Source: Pseudomonas alkylphenolica
GTDB taxonomy: Bacteria > Pseudomonadota > Gammaproteobacteria > Pseudomonadales > Pseudomonadaceae
Assembly: GCF_016009175.1 (NCBI RefSeq)
Contig: NZ_JADUCM010000018.1
Location: 1-64,000 of the forward strand
Direction of reading: 5' to 3'
DNA: 64,000 nt
Position 1 is the first letter of the stretch. Each line of letters opens with the position of its first letter. The translations under genes and the position numbers were made by a program. This document shows, piece after piece, positions 20,521 through 29,510 of the stretch. The notes beneath the pieces are model-generated. The model was not told the DNA's origin, did no database searches, and saw nothing but the letters and a program-made list of their open reading frames with translations.

Positions 20521-23220
20521 ATGCCCCAGGTGGATCCCGAGCTGTTCGATCGTGGTCAGTTCCAGGCGGAACTGGCCCTCAAGGCTAGCCCTATCGCAGC
20601 CTTCAAGAAAGCCATCCGTCAGGCGGGCGAAGTACTCGACAAACGGTTTCGCGAGGGCCGCGAGATCCGCCGGCTGATCGAGGACCGTGCCTGGTTCGTC
20701 GACAACATCCTGCAGCAGGCCTGGAACAAGTTCGACTGGAGCGATGAAGCCGACATTGCCCTGGTCGCCACCGGTGGCTACGGCCGGGGTGAATTGCACC
20801 CTCACTCGGACATCGACCTGCTGATCCTGCTCGACAGCGCCGATCACGAGGTGTTTCGCGACTCGATCGAACGCTTCCTGACCCTGCTCTGGGACATCGG
20901 CCTGGAAGTCGGCCAGAGCGTGCGCTCGATCGACGAGTGCGCCGAGCAGGCTCGTGCCGACCTGACCGTCGTTACCAACCTGATGGAAAGCCGCACCATC
21001 GCCGGCCCCGAGCGTCTGCGCCTGCGCATGCTGGAGGTCACCAGCACCGCACACATGTGGCCGAGCAAGGAGTTTTTCCTGGCCAAGCGTGCCGAGCAAA
21101 AAGCCCGGCATCACAAGTACAACGACACCGAATACAACCTTGAGCCCAACGTCAAAGGCTCTCCCGGCGGCCTGCGCGACATCCAGACGGTACTGTGGAT
21201 TGCCCGGCGCCAGTACGGCACCCTCAATCTGCACGCATTGGCAGGGGAAGGTTTCCTGCTGGAAAGCGAAAACGCCTTGCTGGCGTCCTCCCAGGAATTT
21301 CTCTGGAAGGTCCGTTATGCCCTGCACATGCTTGCCGGCCGCGCCGAAGACCGGTTGCTGTTCGATCACCAGCGCAGTATTGCTGCCCTGCTCGGCTTTG
21401 CCGATGAAAACCCCAAGCGCGCCATCGAGCAGTTCATGCAGCAGTACTACCGGGTGGTGATGAGCATCGCCGAGCTCAGCGACCTGATCATCCAGCACTT
21501 CGAGGAAATCATCCTCGATGATGACAGTGGTAGCACGCAGCCGCTCAATGCCCGTTTCCGACTGCACGACGGCTACATCGAGGCGGTACGCCCGAACGTG
21601 TTCAAGCGTACGCCGTTCGCCATGCTGGAAATCTTCGTATTGATGGCCCAGCACCCGGAGATCAAAGGGGTGCGTGCCGACACCATTCGCCTGCTGCGCG
21701 AGCACCGGCACCTGATCAACGACGAATTTCGCAACGATATCCGCAATACCAGCCTGTTCATCGAGCTGTTCAAGTGCGAAATCGGCATTCACCGAAACCT
21801 GCGGCGCATGAACCGCTATGGCATCCTCGGCCGCTACCTGCCGGAGTTCGGCCTGATTGTCGGGCAGATGCAGCACGACCTGTTCCATATCTATACGGTT
21901 GATGCCCACACCCTGAACCTGATCAAGCACCTGCGCAAATTGCAGTACACGCCGGTCTCGGAGAAATTCCCGCTCGCCAGCAAGCTCATGGGGCGCCTGC
22001 CCAAGCCCGAGCTAATCTACCTGGCCGGGCTTTATCACGACATCGGCAAAGGCCGCCAAGGCGATCACTCGGAACTCGGCGCGGTCGATGCCCAGGCCTT
22101 CTGCGTACGCCATCAGTTGCCCGTCTGGGACAGTCGCCTGATCGTCTGGCTGGTGCAAAACCACCTGGTGATGTCGACCACCGCCCAGCGCAAGGATTTG
22201 TCCGACCCGCAGGTGATCCACGATTTCGCCCAGCAAATGGGTGACGAAACCCGCCTGGACTACCTCTACGTGCTGACCGTGGCCGACATCAACGCCACCA
22301 ACCCCAGCCTGTGGAACTCCTGGCGTGCCAGCCTCCTGCGCCAGCTCTACACCGAGACCAAGCGCGCCTTGCGCCGCGGCCTGGAGAACCCGCTGGACCG
22401 CGAAGAGCAGATCCGCCAGACGCAGACTTCCGCCCTGGACATCCTGATCCGCGAAGGCACCGACCCGGACGACGTCGAACAACTCTGGTCGCAACTGGGC
22501 GATGACTATTTCCTGCGCCACACCGCCGCCGACGTGGCCTGGCACAGCGACGCCATCCTCCAGCAACCCGCCGACGGTGGCCCGCTGGTACTGATCAAGG
22601 AAACCACGCAACGCGAGTTCGAGGGCGGTACGCAGATTTTCATCTACGCCCCCGACCAGCACGACTTCTTCGCCGTGACCGTGGCGGCCATGGACCAGCT
22701 CAACCTGAACATCCATGACGCCCGCATCATCACCTCGAGCAGCCAGTTCACCCTCGACACCTACATCGTGCTCGACAACGATGGCGGCTCGATCGGCGAC
22801 AATCCGCAGCGCGTCAAGGAGATTCGCGACGGCCTGACCGAAGCCCTGCGCAATCCGGACGATTACCCGACCATCATCAAGCGGCGGGTACCGCGTCAAC
22901 TCAAGCATTTCACCTTTGCACCGCAAGTCACCATCCACAACGACGCCCAGCGCCCGGTGACCATTCTCGAGCTCAATGCCCCCGACCGCCCGGGCCTGCT
23001 GGCGCGGATCGGCAAGATCTTCCTGGAGTTCGACCTGTCGCTGCAAAATGCCAAGATCGCCACCCTCGGCGAGCGGGTTGAAGACGTGTTCTTCATCACC
23101 GACGCCGACAACCAGCCGCTGTCCGACCCCCAGCTGTGCAGCCGCCTGCAGGATGCCATCGTCGAGCAATTACGCGTCGACCAGGCCACCGTGGCTTCTG
23201 TTTCCCGCCTGACCATTTAA
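20521..23220 (+). CDS. glnD: PII uridylyltransferase / uridylyl-removing enzyme
   Basis: GlnD senses glutamine and uridylylates or deuridylylates PII (GlnK/GlnB), setting nitrogen regulation. The 899-residue protein has a nucleotidyltransferase domain with GGYGRGELHPHSDIDL (about 85-100), an HD hydrolase domain with LYHDIGKGRQGDHS (about 505-518), and two C-terminal ACT domains starting near 700 and 815 (VTILELNAPDRPGLLARIG). The ATG at 20521 is preceded by AGGAAAG. The longer open frame upstream overlaps map and is rejected. dapC follows after 22 bases. Confidence 0.97.
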   Translation: MPQVDPELFDRGQFQAELALKASPIAAFKKAIRQAGEVLDKRFREGREIRRLIEDRAWFVDNILQQAWNKFDWSDEADIALVATGGYGRGELHPHSDIDLLILLDSADHEVFRDSIERFLTLLWDIGLEVGQSVRSIDECAEQARADLTVVTNLMESRTIAGPERLRLRMLEVTSTAHMWPSKEFFLAKRAEQKARHHKYNDTEYNLEPNVKGSPGGLRDIQTVLWIARRQYGTLNLHALAGEGFLLESENALLASSQEFLWKVRYALHMLAGRAEDRLLFDHQRSIAALLGFADENPKRAIEQFMQQYYRVVMSIAELSDLIIQHFEEIILDDDSGSTQPLNARFRLHDGYIEAVRPNVFKRTPFAMLEIFVLMAQHPEIKGVRADTIRLLREHRHLINDEFRNDIRNTSLFIELFKCEIGIHRNLRRMNRYGILGRYLPEFGLIVGQMQHDLFHIYTVDAHTLNLIKHLRKLQYTPVSEKFPLASKLMGRLPKPELIYLAGLYHDIGKGRQGDHSELGAVDAQAFCVRHQLPVWDSRLIVWLVQNHLVMSTTAQRKDLSDPQVIHDFAQQMGDETRLDYLYVLTVADINATNPSLWNSWRASLLRQLYTETKRALRRGLENPLDREEQIRQTQTSALDILIREGTDPDDVEQLWSQLGDDYFLRHTAADVAWHSDAILQQPADGGPLVLIKETTQREFEGGTQIFIYAPDQHDFFAVTVAAMDQLNLNIHDARIITSSSQFTLDTYIVLDNDGGSIGDNPQRVKEIRDGLTEALRNPDDYPTIIKRRVPRQLKHFTFAPQVTIHNDAQRPVTILELNAPDRPGLLARIGKIFLEFDLSLQNAKIATLGERVEDVFFITDADNQPLSDPQLCSRLQDAIVEQLRVDQATVASVSRLTI

Positions 23221-23242
23221 CGTTTGACGAGACCTTGTGCCG

Positions 23243-24436
23243 ATGAACACCGATTTGCTCCAGCTTCAGCCCTACCCGTTCGAGAAACTTCGGGCATTGC
23301 TCGGCGGCGTCCAGCCTGCCGCCGACAAACGCGCCATTGCCCTGTCGATCGGTGAGCCCAAGCATGAATCGCCTGCGTTCGTCGCCAAGGCCCTGGCCGA
23401 CAACCTGTCGCAAATGGCGGTGTACCCCACCACCGTCGGCCTGCCGGCACTGCGTCAGGCCATTACCCGCTGGTGCGAGCGTCGTTTCAACGTGCCGAGC
23501 GGCTGGCTGGATGCAGACAAGCATGTACTGCCGGTCAACGGTACCCGTGAAGCGCTGTTCGCCTTCACCCAGGCCGTGGTAAACCGCGAGGCCGATGGCC
23601 TGGTGATCAGCCCCAACCCGTTCTACCAGATCTACGAAGGCGCAGCCCTGCTGGCCGGCGCCACGCCGCACTACCTGGCGTGCCTGGACAACAACGGGTT
23701 CAACCCGGATTTCAACGCGGTGTCGGCCGAGACCTGGAAGCGCTGCCAGATCCTGTTCCTCTGCTCCCCCGGCAACCCGACCGGCGCTTTGGTGCCGATG
23801 GAAACCCTGAAAAAGCTTATTGCCCTGGCTGACGAGCACGACTTTGTGATTGCTGCCGACGAATGCTACAGCGAACTGTACTTCGACGAGCAAAGCCCGC
23901 CGCCAGGCCTGCTCAGCGCCTGCGTGGAACTCGGGCGTAGCGACTTCAAGCGCTGCGTGGTGTTCCACAGCCTGTCCAAGCGCTCCAACCTGCCGGGCCT
24001 GCGCTCGGGCTTTGTCGCTGGCGACGCCGAGATCATCAAGCCGTTCCTGCTGTACCGCACCTACCACGGCTGCGCGATGCCGGTGCAGACCCAGCTGGCA
24101 AGCATTGCCGCCTGGAATGACGAAGAGCACGTACTGGCCAACCGTGACCTGTACCGCGAGAAGTTCGACGCGGTGCTGGAAATCCTCGCGCCTGTCCTTG
24201 ACGTCCAGCGCCCGGACGGTGGCTTCTACCTGTGGGCCAAGGTACCGATGGACGATGCCGAATTCTGTCGCCGCCTGTTCGAAGGCGAGCATGTCACCGT
24301 GGTGCCGGGCTCGTACCTGTCGCGGGAAGTGAATGGCGTCAACCCGGGTGCCGGGCGTGTACGCATGGCACTGGTGGCACCGTTGGCCGAGTGCGTGGAA
24401 GCGGCGCAGCGCATTCGCGCGTTTCTGAAGGGCTGA
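23243..24436 (+). CDS. dapC: Succinyldiaminopimelate transaminase
   Basis: DapC converts N-succinyl-2-amino-6-ketopimelate to N-succinyl-LL-diaminopimelate in lysine and peptidoglycan synthesis. The 397-residue protein is a fold-type I PLP aminotransferase, with the PLP lysine in HSLSKRSNLPGLRSGF and the motif LCSPGNPTGAL. The start chosen is the ATG at 23243; a GTG two codons earlier is possible. The proximity of dapD and dapE supports the DapC assignment over a generic aminotransferase. The gene ends at a REP-type repeat facing the antiporter gene. Confidence 0.9.
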   Translation: MNTDLLQLQPYPFEKLRALLGGVQPAADKRAIALSIGEPKHESPAFVAKALADNLSQMAVYPTTVGLPALRQAITRWCERRFNVPSGWLDADKHVLPVNGTREALFAFTQAVVNREADGLVISPNPFYQIYEGAALLAGATPHYLACLDNNGFNPDFNAVSAETWKRCQILFLCSPGNPTGALVPMETLKKLIALADEHDFVIAADECYSELYFDEQSPPPGLLSACVELGRSDFKRCVVFHSLSKRSNLPGLRSGFVAGDAEIIKPFLLYRTYHGCAMPVQTQLASIAAWNDEEHVLANRDLYREKFDAVLEILAPVLDVQRPDGGFYLWAKVPMDDAEFCRRLFEGEHVTVVPGSYLSREVNGVNPGAGRVRMALVAPLAECVEAAQRIRAFLKG

Positions 24437-24441
24437 CGCAC

Positions 24442-24520
24442 GTAGGAGCCGGCTTGCTGGCGATGGCATCACCCAGGTTTCAGTACCGGGCAGTGCCATC
24501 GCTGGCAAGCCAGCGCCTAC
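24442..24520. repeat. REP-type inverted repeat pair between convergent genes
   Basis: GTAGGAGCCGGCTTGCTGG (from 24442) and its near-complement ending CCAGCGCCTAC (to 24520) form two imperfect inverted arms of about 27 bases around a 25-base centre. The core GGAGC..GGCTTGC..GGCGA is the usual Pseudomonas REP sequence. It fills the gap between the stops of dapC and the antiporter gene and probably ends both transcripts. Confidence 0.75.
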
Positions 24521-24524
24521 GGGG

Positions 24525-26171
24525 TTACTTCACCGGCCCCAGATTCGCTTCACTCAGGTCCAGTTCACCCAGCACCTGTCTGACCACATCATCCCCCACC
24601 TGATGATGGCGATGCAGCTTGTACAGTTCCAGGCGCTGTGCCCGCAGCGCACGCAGGCGCAAACGCCGCTCCAGCTGGTCCATCTGTTCGGCCAGGGCCT
24701 GGGCCTCGGCGCTGTCGTTGAAGTTTTCCAGTTGATGCCGGTACTCAGCCATCAGACGCGCCTTCAGTTCCGCTGCCAGCGCAGCCTGAGCCGCATCCTG
24801 TGGCGCACCGGGTTCGGCCAGTTCTTCAGCCTCGAGGGCGTGGATCGCCGCCTCAGCCGTACGCCGCCAGACCTCTTTGGCTTCCTGGCGCAAGGCATCG
24901 TCCGGACTGCGGGCCACACCACGCAACAACAACGGCAAGGCAATCACCGCCGATACCAGCGATAGCAGGATCACGCCGGCGGCAATGAAAATCAGCAAGT
25001 CACGCTCAGGGAACGCCTTTCCGGCACTGATCAGCAACGGCACCGACATTACACCCGCCAGGGTTACCGCACCGCGCACCCCACCCACGGTCAGCAGCCA
25101 GGCCGAGCGGGCATTGGGCAGCAACACCAGGTCTTCCTTGCCGCGCCAGCGCCGGATCACGCCAATCAGGCGCCACACGCTCTGCACCCAGACGAACCGC
25201 AGCCCCAGCAGCACCGCAAAGATCGCCACGACATCCAGGCAGCGCCACATCAGAGTGGGCCACAGCGATGCTTCGTGACTGGTCACCGCCTTGATGATGT
25301 CAGGCAGTTGCAGGCCCAGCAGCAGGAAAATCAGGCCGTTGAAGCTGAACTCCAGCAGCGACCAGACACTGCGGTTGAGCAGACGGGTGCTGGTCTGACG
25401 CGGCAGCAGGTCAAGCCAGCTTTGCATCATGCCGGCGGCCACGGCCGAAAGAATTCCCGAAGCCCCCAGACGCTCGGCCAGTACATAGGCCGCAAACGGC
25501 AGCAACAACATGAACACCACATGAGTGGCCGGGTCATCCCAACCACGGGCGATCATCCACGCACGCAAGCGCCCCACCAGCCAGCTCAGGGCCACACCGA
25601 TGGCCAGGCCGCCGACAGCCACCAGGACAAAAGTGACGCTGGCCTCGGCCAGGGAAAACACCCCGGTAATCGCCGCCACCAGGGCAAACTTGAAGGTCAC
25701 CAGGCCCGACGCATCGTTCATCAGCGCCTCGCCCTGAAGCATATGCATCAACGGTGTCGGCAAACGGTCCTGGGTAATGGCCGAAACCGCCACCGCATCG
25801 GTGGGCGACAGCACTGCAGCCAGGGCGAACGCCACCGGCAAGGGAATACTCGGCAGGATCCAGTGGATGAAGTACCCGGCACCGACCACCGTAAACAGCA
25901 CCAGGCCCACGGCCAGGGTCAGAATCGGGCCACGCAGGCGCCACAGGTCGCGTTTGGGCATGCGCCAGCCATCGGCGAACAGCAGCGGAGGCAGGAACAA
26001 AAACAGAAACAGTTCGGGATCCAGCGCCACGTGCAGCCCCAGGGTCGGCCAGGCCAGTAGCGCCCCTGCGGCGATCTGCACCAACGGCAACGGCAGTGGT
26101 ATCACGCGACCGACAAGTTTGGAGACACTCACCAGCATCAGCAGGATGAGAACGGTGTAGGCTGACTGCAT
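24525..26171 (-). CDS. Na+/H+ antiporter, CPA1 (NhaP/YjcE-like) family
   Basis: This is an inner-membrane cation/proton antiporter. The 548-residue protein has about 12 hydrophobic helices from MQSAYTVLILLMLVSVSKL to about residue 410. It contains the CPA1 motifs LSPTDAVAVSAI and EALMNDASGLVTF, whose acidic residues carry ions, followed by a charged cytoplasmic tail of about 130 residues rich in Glu, Ala and Arg. The start at 26171 has an AGGAAC site; 26 more codons upstream are open but lack support. It is convergent with dapC and divergent from the ArsC-like gene. Ion specificity (Na+ or K+) cannot be read from the sequence. Confidence 0.88.
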   Translation of the reverse strand: MQSAYTVLILLMLVSVSKLVGRVIPLPLPLVQIAAGALLAWPTLGLHVALDPELFLFLFLPPLLFADGWRMPKRDLWRLRGPILTLAVGLVLFTVVGAGYFIHWILPSIPLPVAFALAAVLSPTDAVAVSAITQDRLPTPLMHMLQGEALMNDASGLVTFKFALVAAITGVFSLAEASVTFVLVAVGGLAIGVALSWLVGRLRAWMIARGWDDPATHVVFMLLLPFAAYVLAERLGASGILSAVAAGMMQSWLDLLPRQTSTRLLNRSVWSLLEFSFNGLIFLLLGLQLPDIIKAVTSHEASLWPTLMWRCLDVVAIFAVLLGLRFVWVQSVWRLIGVIRRWRGKEDLVLLPNARSAWLLTVGGVRGAVTLAGVMSVPLLISAGKAFPERDLLIFIAAGVILLSLVSAVIALPLLLRGVARSPDDALRQEAKEVWRRTAEAAIHALEAEELAEPGAPQDAAQAALAAELKARLMAEYRHQLENFNDSAEAQALAEQMDQLERRLRLRALRAQRLELYKLHRHHQVGDDVVRQVLGELDLSEANLGPVK

Positions 26172-26403
26172 ACGGCGTGTTCCTTTCAATTCATGCACGA
26201 TCAATGGCGCATCGTCTGCCCATTCTGGACATTGCCATTGAATCGACATAGTAGCCGTTCAGGCTGCTGACGCACCGCTGCACAAAAGTCGCAGAAGGTG
26301 CCGAAACCTGTAACACAATGCTACAAAGTGCCCCGGCAAGGCCAACCCAAACCGGTTGACCGTGGCATAATCCTTCACCAATTTTTCCCAGGAGGGGCAA
26401 GAC

Positions 26404-26766
26404 ATGACCAAACGCGACACGCCATTGCACCTTTATGGAATCAAGGCCTGTGACACCATGAAGAAAGCCCGTACCTGGCTGGAAGACCAAGGCCTGAGCT
26501 ACGACTTTCATGATTACAAGACCCAAGGCATCGACCGTACCAGCCTGACCCGCTGGTGCGACGAGCATGGCTGGGAAACCGTCCTCAACCGTGCTGGCAC
26601 CACCTTCCGCAAGCTCGAAGACGCCCAGAAGGCCGACCTCGACCAGGCCAAGGCCATCGAATTGATGGTGGCCCAACCGTCGATGATCAAGCGCCCGGTA
26701 CTCGACCTCGGCGAGCGGACCCTGGTCGGCTTCAAGCCGGACCTGTACGCAGCCGCCCTTCAATAA
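26404..26766 (+). CDS. ArsC/Spx-family protein, YffB type
   Basis: The 120-residue thioredoxin-fold protein belongs to the arsenate-reductase-like family. It has a single N-terminal cysteine in YGIKACDTMKKA, and MIKRPVLD with the cis-proline region near the C terminus. It lacks the other cysteines of true arsenate reductases, and YffB members are thought to be glutathione-dependent thiol proteins of unclear substrate. A strong AGGAGG ribosome site precedes the ATG. It lies 42 bases upstream of dapD, as in other pseudomonads, so cotranscription with dapD is likely. Confidence 0.85.
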   Translation: MTKRDTPLHLYGIKACDTMKKARTWLEDQGLSYDFHDYKTQGIDRTSLTRWCDEHGWETVLNRAGTTFRKLEDAQKADLDQAKAIELMVAQPSMIKRPVLDLGERTLVGFKPDLYAAALQ

Positions 26767-26808
26767 CGCGGCGTCACGCTTTCACTCTAATTCGCAAGAG
26801 GTAACTGC

Positions 26809-27843
26809 ATGTCCACTACCCTGTTCAGCCTGGCCTTCGGTGTCGGCACCCAGAACCGTCAAGGCGCCTGGCTGGAAGTTTTCTACGCCCAACCGCTGAT
26901 CCAGCCAAGCGCCGAACTGGTCGCTGCCATCACGCCTGTGCTGGGTTACGAAGGTGGCAACCAGGCCATCGCCTTCAGCAATGCCCAAGCTGCACAGCTG
27001 GCTGACGCCCTCAAGGGTGTCGACGCTGCCCAGGCTGCACTGCTGACCCGCCTGGCCGAAAGCAACAAACCGCTGGTGGCAACCGTGCTGGCCGAAGACG
27101 CTGCGCTGACGTCCACTCCGGAAGCCTACCTGAAGCTGCACCTGCTCTCGCACCGCCTGGTCAAGCCGCACGGCCTGAGCCTGGCCGGTATCTTCCCGCT
27201 GCTGCCAAACGTCGCCTGGACCAGCCAGGGTGCCATCGACCTGGCGGAACTGGCCGAGCAACAACTCGAAGCTCGCCTGAAGGGCGAACTGCTGGAAGTG
27301 TTCTCGGTGGACAAGTTCCCGAAAATGACCGACTACGTCGTACCTGCCGGCGTGCGTATCGCCGACAGCGCCCGTGTGCGCCTGGGCGCCTACATCGGCG
27401 AAGGCACCACCATCATGCACGAAGGCTTCGTCAACTTTAACGCTGGCACCGAAGGCCCTGGCATGATCGAAGGCCGCGTGTCGGCTGGCGTGTTCGTCGG
27501 CAAGGGTTCGGACCTGGGCGGCGGTTGCTCGACCATGGGCACCCTGTCCGGCGGCGGCAACATCGTGATCAAAGTGGGCGAAGGCTGCCTGATCGGCGCC
27601 AACGCCGGTATCGGTATCCCGCTGGGTGACCGCAATACCGTCGAAGCAGGCCTGTACATCACTGCGGGCACCAAGGTGAACCTGCTGGACGAGAACAACC
27701 AACTGGTCAAAGTCGTCAAGGCACGTGACCTGGCCGGCCAGACCGACCTGCTGTTCCGCCGCAACTCGCTGAACGGTGCCGTGGAATGCAAGACGCACAA
27801 GTCGGCGATCGAGCTGAACGAAGCGCTGCACGCCCACAACTAA
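26809..27843 (+). CDS. dapD: 2,3,4,5-tetrahydropyridine-2,6-dicarboxylate N-succinyltransferase
   Basis: DapD succinylates tetrahydrodipicolinate in the succinylase branch of lysine and diaminopimelate synthesis, one step before DapC. The 344-residue protein is the long form found in pseudomonads. It has an N-terminal domain (about 1-165), a left-handed beta helix of hexapeptide repeats (about 170-290, VRLGAYIGEGTTIMHEGFVN) and a short C-terminal extension. AGAGG precedes the ATG. csdA follows after 54 bases. Confidence 0.95.
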   Translation: MSTTLFSLAFGVGTQNRQGAWLEVFYAQPLIQPSAELVAAITPVLGYEGGNQAIAFSNAQAAQLADALKGVDAAQAALLTRLAESNKPLVATVLAEDAALTSTPEAYLKLHLLSHRLVKPHGLSLAGIFPLLPNVAWTSQGAIDLAELAEQQLEARLKGELLEVFSVDKFPKMTDYVVPAGVRIADSARVRLGAYIGEGTTIMHEGFVNFNAGTEGPGMIEGRVSAGVFVGKGSDLGGGCSTMGTLSGGGNIVIKVGEGCLIGANAGIGIPLGDRNTVEAGLYITAGTKVNLLDENNQLVKVVKARDLAGQTDLLFRRNSLNGAVECKTHKSAIELNEALHAHN

Positions 27844-27897
27844 GTGGTACCATCGGGTCTGGCTTACCGCCAGGCCCGATATTCAGGTTCGATCATC

Positions 27898-29103
27898 ATG
27901 TTTCAGCCCTCCCCTTGGCGCGCCGATTTTCCGGCCATCGCCGCCCTGCAACGGCAGCACCAGACCTACCTGGACAACGCTGCAACCACGCAAAAACCAC
28001 AACTGCTGCTCGATGCACTGAGCCATTATTACGGCCATGGTGCTGCCAATGTGCACCGTGCCCAACACCTTCCTGGCGCCCTGGCTACCCAGGCCTTTGA
28101 GCGCAGCCGGGAAAAGGTTGCCAGCTGGCTGAATGCCAGCGATCCGCAACAGATCATTTTCACCCATGGTGCAACCTCGGCAATCAACCTGCTGGCCTAT
28201 GGCCTGGAGTCGTTGTTCGAGGCAGGCGACGAAATCGTCATCAGTGCCGTGGAGCACCACGCCAACCTGTTGCCCTGGCAACAACTGGCCCACCGTCGTG
28301 GGCTGCGGTTAATCGTGCTGCCATTGAACAGCCATGGCGTGATCGATCTTGACGTCGCCTTGCAACTGATCGGCCCACGTACGCGGCTGCTGGCGGTGAG
28401 CCAGCTGTCCAACGTCCTGGGCACCTGGCAACCGCTTTCGCCACTGCTGGCCCATGCGCAGGCTCAAGGCGCCCTCACCGTCGTCGACGGCGCACAGGGT
28501 GTGGTCCACGCTCGCCAGGACATGCAGTTACTCGGGTGCGACTTCTACGTATTCTCCAGCCACAAACTGTACGGCCCTGATGGGCTCGGCGTGCTTTACG
28601 GCCGTACCGAGGCACTGGCACGGCTGCGCCACTGGCAGTTCGGTGGCGAGATGGTGCAGGTGGCTGACTATCAAAGTGCCAGCTTCCGCCCGGCACCACT
28701 GGGCTTTGAGGCCGGCACCCCGCCCATCGCCAGCGTGATAGCACTGGGTGCCAGCCTCGACTATCTGGCAGGGCTGGATGAAAACGCGGTCGCCACCCAC
28801 GAAGCGAGCCTGCATCGCCAGCTACTGCGCGGCCTGGACGATCGCGAAGGCATTCGCCTGCTTGGCACACCGCAATGCGCCCTGGCCAGCTTCGTGGTCG
28901 ACGGCGTGCACAATGCCGACCTCGCTCACATGCTGACTGAACAGGGCATCGCCGTGCGCGCCGGGCACCATTGCGCCATGCCGCTGCTGAAAAGCCTCGG
29001 GCTGGACGGCGCGATCCGCGTCTCGCTGGCGCTGTACAACGACTCCGACGACCTGCAACGCTTCTTTGCGGCATTGGACCAGGCCCTGGAGCTATTGCGA
29101 TGA
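27898..29103 (+). CDS. csdA: Cysteine desulfurase, CsdA/SufS class
   Basis: This PLP enzyme takes sulfur from cysteine as a persulfide. The 401-residue protein has the PLP lysine in FSSHKLYGPDGLGVLYG and the catalytic cysteine in VRAGHHCAMPLL (about 360). Being followed by a SufE-like gene and then a convergent tcdA makes it the CsdA of a CsdA-CsdE pair rather than a SufS in a suf operon, none of which is nearby. The start at 27898 follows the dapD stop by 54 bases. Its stop overlaps the csdE start (ATGA). Confidence 0.9.
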   Translation: MFQPSPWRADFPAIAALQRQHQTYLDNAATTQKPQLLLDALSHYYGHGAANVHRAQHLPGALATQAFERSREKVASWLNASDPQQIIFTHGATSAINLLAYGLESLFEAGDEIVISAVEHHANLLPWQQLAHRRGLRLIVLPLNSHGVIDLDVALQLIGPRTRLLAVSQLSNVLGTWQPLSPLLAHAQAQGALTVVDGAQGVVHARQDMQLLGCDFYVFSSHKLYGPDGLGVLYGRTEALARLRHWQFGGEMVQVADYQSASFRPAPLGFEAGTPPIASVIALGASLDYLAGLDENAVATHEASLHRQLLRGLDDREGIRLLGTPQCALASFVVDGVHNADLAHMLTEQGIAVRAGHHCAMPLLKSLGLDGAIRVSLALYNDSDDLQRFFAALDQALELLR

Positions 29104-29510
29104 GCCTGAACGATCACGCCCAGGCGGCACTCGACAGCTTCGAACAGGCCGCAGGCTGGGAGCAACGGGCACGGTTGCTGATGCAATGGGGGGAACGCCT
29201 GCCCCCACTGGAGGCGGCAGAACAGTGTGAAGCCAACCGCGTCCACGGCTGTGAAAGCCAGGTATGGCTGGTAGCGGAACAGCATGGGGGGCAGTGGCGC
29301 TTCAAAGGCGCCAGCGACGCCCGGATCATTCGAGGCCTGTTGGCGTTGCTGCTGGTCAGGGTCGAAGGCTTGTCCAGCCGCGAACTGCAACAGCTGGACT
29401 TACCCGGCTGGTTCAACCAGCTGGGCCTTGGCCGCCAGCTCTCACCCTCGCGCAGCAACGGCCTTAATGCCGTGCTGCAGCGCATGGCTCAGCTTGCCGC
29501 TGAGGCCTGA
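29100..29510 (+). CDS. csdE: SufE-family sulfur acceptor (CsdE-like)
   Basis: This protein accepts persulfide sulfur from the desulfurase encoded just upstream. The 136-residue protein has the SufE fold, with the acceptor cysteine in NRVHGCESQVWL (about 51). Its ATG overlaps the csdA stop by four bases, so the two are made together. Its 3' end overlaps the 3' end of the convergent tcdA by 22 bases. In E. coli, CsdE directs sulfur toward the TcdA (CsdL) partner, which fits the arrangement. Confidence 0.88.
   Translation: MSLNDHAQAALDSFEQAAGWEQRARLLMQWGERLPPLEAAEQCEANRVHGCESQVWLVAEQHGGQWRFKGASDARIIRGLLALLLVRVEGLSSRELQQLDLPGWFNQLGLGRQLSPSRSNGLNAVLQRMAQLAAEA

Noticed and set aside
20488..21930. 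480-codon minus-strand frame opposite glnD, and others of similar type opposite map, ndvB, plsB, ppc and lysS
   Set aside because: All lie wholly opposite recognised genes and show no family motifs.
26404..26766. Arsenate reductase arsC
   Set aside because: It has only one cysteine and no ars genes nearby; it matches the YffB subgroup.
27898..29510. sufS-sufE of an iron-sulfur operon
   Set aside because: No sufBCD genes are nearby, and the convergent tcdA points to the CsdA-CsdE system.
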